In this document: positions 12,142 through 12,531 of the stretch, in pieces
Layout: the number at the start of each line of letters is the position of its first letter
How positions within the stretch are numbered: the stretch's first letter is position 1
Origin: Chloroflexota bacterium
GTDB taxonomy: Bacteria; Chloroflexota; UBA6077; FW602-bin22; JACQUS01
Reading direction: 5' to 3'
Assembly (NCBI GenBank): GCA_016210125.1
Contig: JACQUS010000394.1
Coordinates: 1 to 12,531, forward strand
Length of the DNA: 12,531 nt
Translations under genes and position numbers: made by a program
Notes under the pieces: generated by a model
What the model saw: the letters and a program-made list of their open reading frames with translations, nothing else
What the model was told of the DNA's origin: nothing
The model's database searches: none

Positions 12142-12531
12142 AGCGGAAGGTTCCCGTGCTTCTTCGGCGGATTCGTATCGCGCTTGCTGCGCAACATGGC
12201 CAGCGCATTGACCAAGCGCGGTCGCGTCTCGCGCGGCTCGATCACGTCGTCGATGTAGCCGCGCGCCGCGGCGACGTACGGGTTGGCGAAGCGCTCCACG
12301 TACTCGGCGACGAGGCGCTTGCGCTCGGCCTCGGGATCGGCGGCCTGAGCGATCGGCTCGCGGAACACGATGTTCACCGCCCCTTCGGGACCCATCACTG
12401 CGATCTCGGCCGTTGGCCAGGCATAGTTGATGTCGCCGCGCACCTGCTTGCTGCTCATCACGCAGTAGGCCCCGCCGTACGACTTCCGCGTGATCACGGT
12501 TACCTTGGGCACAGTCGCCTCGCAGTAGGCG
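12138..12531 (-). CDS. Acyl-CoA carboxylase, carboxyltransferase (beta) subunit, C-terminal part (cut by right edge)
   Basis: The last 130 residues of a carboxyltransferase of the propionyl-/methylcrotonyl-CoA carboxylase beta family, which moves CO2 from biotin to the acyl-CoA. The frame is open to the right edge and reads AYCEATVPKVTVITRKSYGG, then GDINYAWPTAEIAVMGPEGA, ANPYVAAARGYIDDVIEP with ETR next, and the closing PPKKHGNLPL. The KKHGN(I/L)PL ending is typical of propionyl-CoA carboxylase-like beta chains. The GTG at 12512 is internal, not the start. The stop shares four bases with the biotin carboxylase start. Confidence 0.92.
   Translation of the reverse strand, partial: AYCEATVPKVTVITRKSYGGAYCVMSSKQVRGDINYAWPTAEIAVMGPEGAVNIVFREPIAQAADPEAERKRLVAEYVERFANPYVAAARGYIDDVIEPRETRPRLVNALAMLRSKRDTNPPKKHGNLPL

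Overview
This is a very GC-rich window with bacterial gene organisation: short intergenic gaps, stop/start overlaps, GTG starts and Shine-Dalgarno sites. Five candidate sigma70-type promoters can be seen, all with 17-bp spacers; the four stronger ones read TTGAC(A/G)-N17-TAnnnT. The solute-binding protein is a lipoprotein with a long Ala/Pro/Lys/Glu linker. There is also a PqqD-like/MEMO1 protein and many intergenic repeats. Together these would fit a high-GC Chloroflexota-type (or similar deep-branching) bacterium. That placement is a weak inference, because no rRNA or marker gene is present.

Left part (1-2460) is a damaged accessory region. The 3' end of an IS630-family transposase (plus strand) runs in from the left edge and abuts the middle of a minus-strand gene. 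That gene is the N-terminal part of a bacterial SNF2-type helicase; its reading frame (482-1282) is open through the IS and off the window. Upstream on the minus strand lies an intact radical SAM gene of the Rv2578c/PA0069 type (1334-2236). Behind it is a truncated second copy of its first ~37 codons (2338-2457) and a fainter third trace (2526-2552). The gene-free stretch 2458-2903 also holds two 38-bp direct repeats.

Middle part: a minus-strand AmmeMemoRadiSam protein B / MEMO1-like gene with a PqqD-like N-terminus (2904-4187). Then, on the plus strand and each with its own promoter, come a RidA-family protein without the usual catalytic Arg (4671-5075) and a small coiled-coil, C-terminally anchored membrane protein followed by a 95-aa Ala-rich protein (5183-5838).

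A minus-strand operon for a polar amino-acid (probably glutamate-type) ABC transporter fills 5844-9493, in the order ATPase, lipoprotein, permease, permease, the same order as gluABCD. Between the lipoprotein and permease genes are 318 bp with an 18-bp inverted repeat and a 14-bp tandem repeat. This is where differential expression of binding protein and permeases would be set. A divergent promoter pair (9521-9598) separates the operon from a second small coiled-coil, tail-anchored protein (9641-10027), which resembles the one at 5183-5539. The transporter operon is thus bracketed by two related membrane-anchored proteins, the best candidate here for something undescribed.

Right part: a tightly overlapping minus-strand acyl-CoA carboxylase operon, with carboxyltransferase (cut by the right edge), biotin carboxylase and biotin carboxyl carrier protein.
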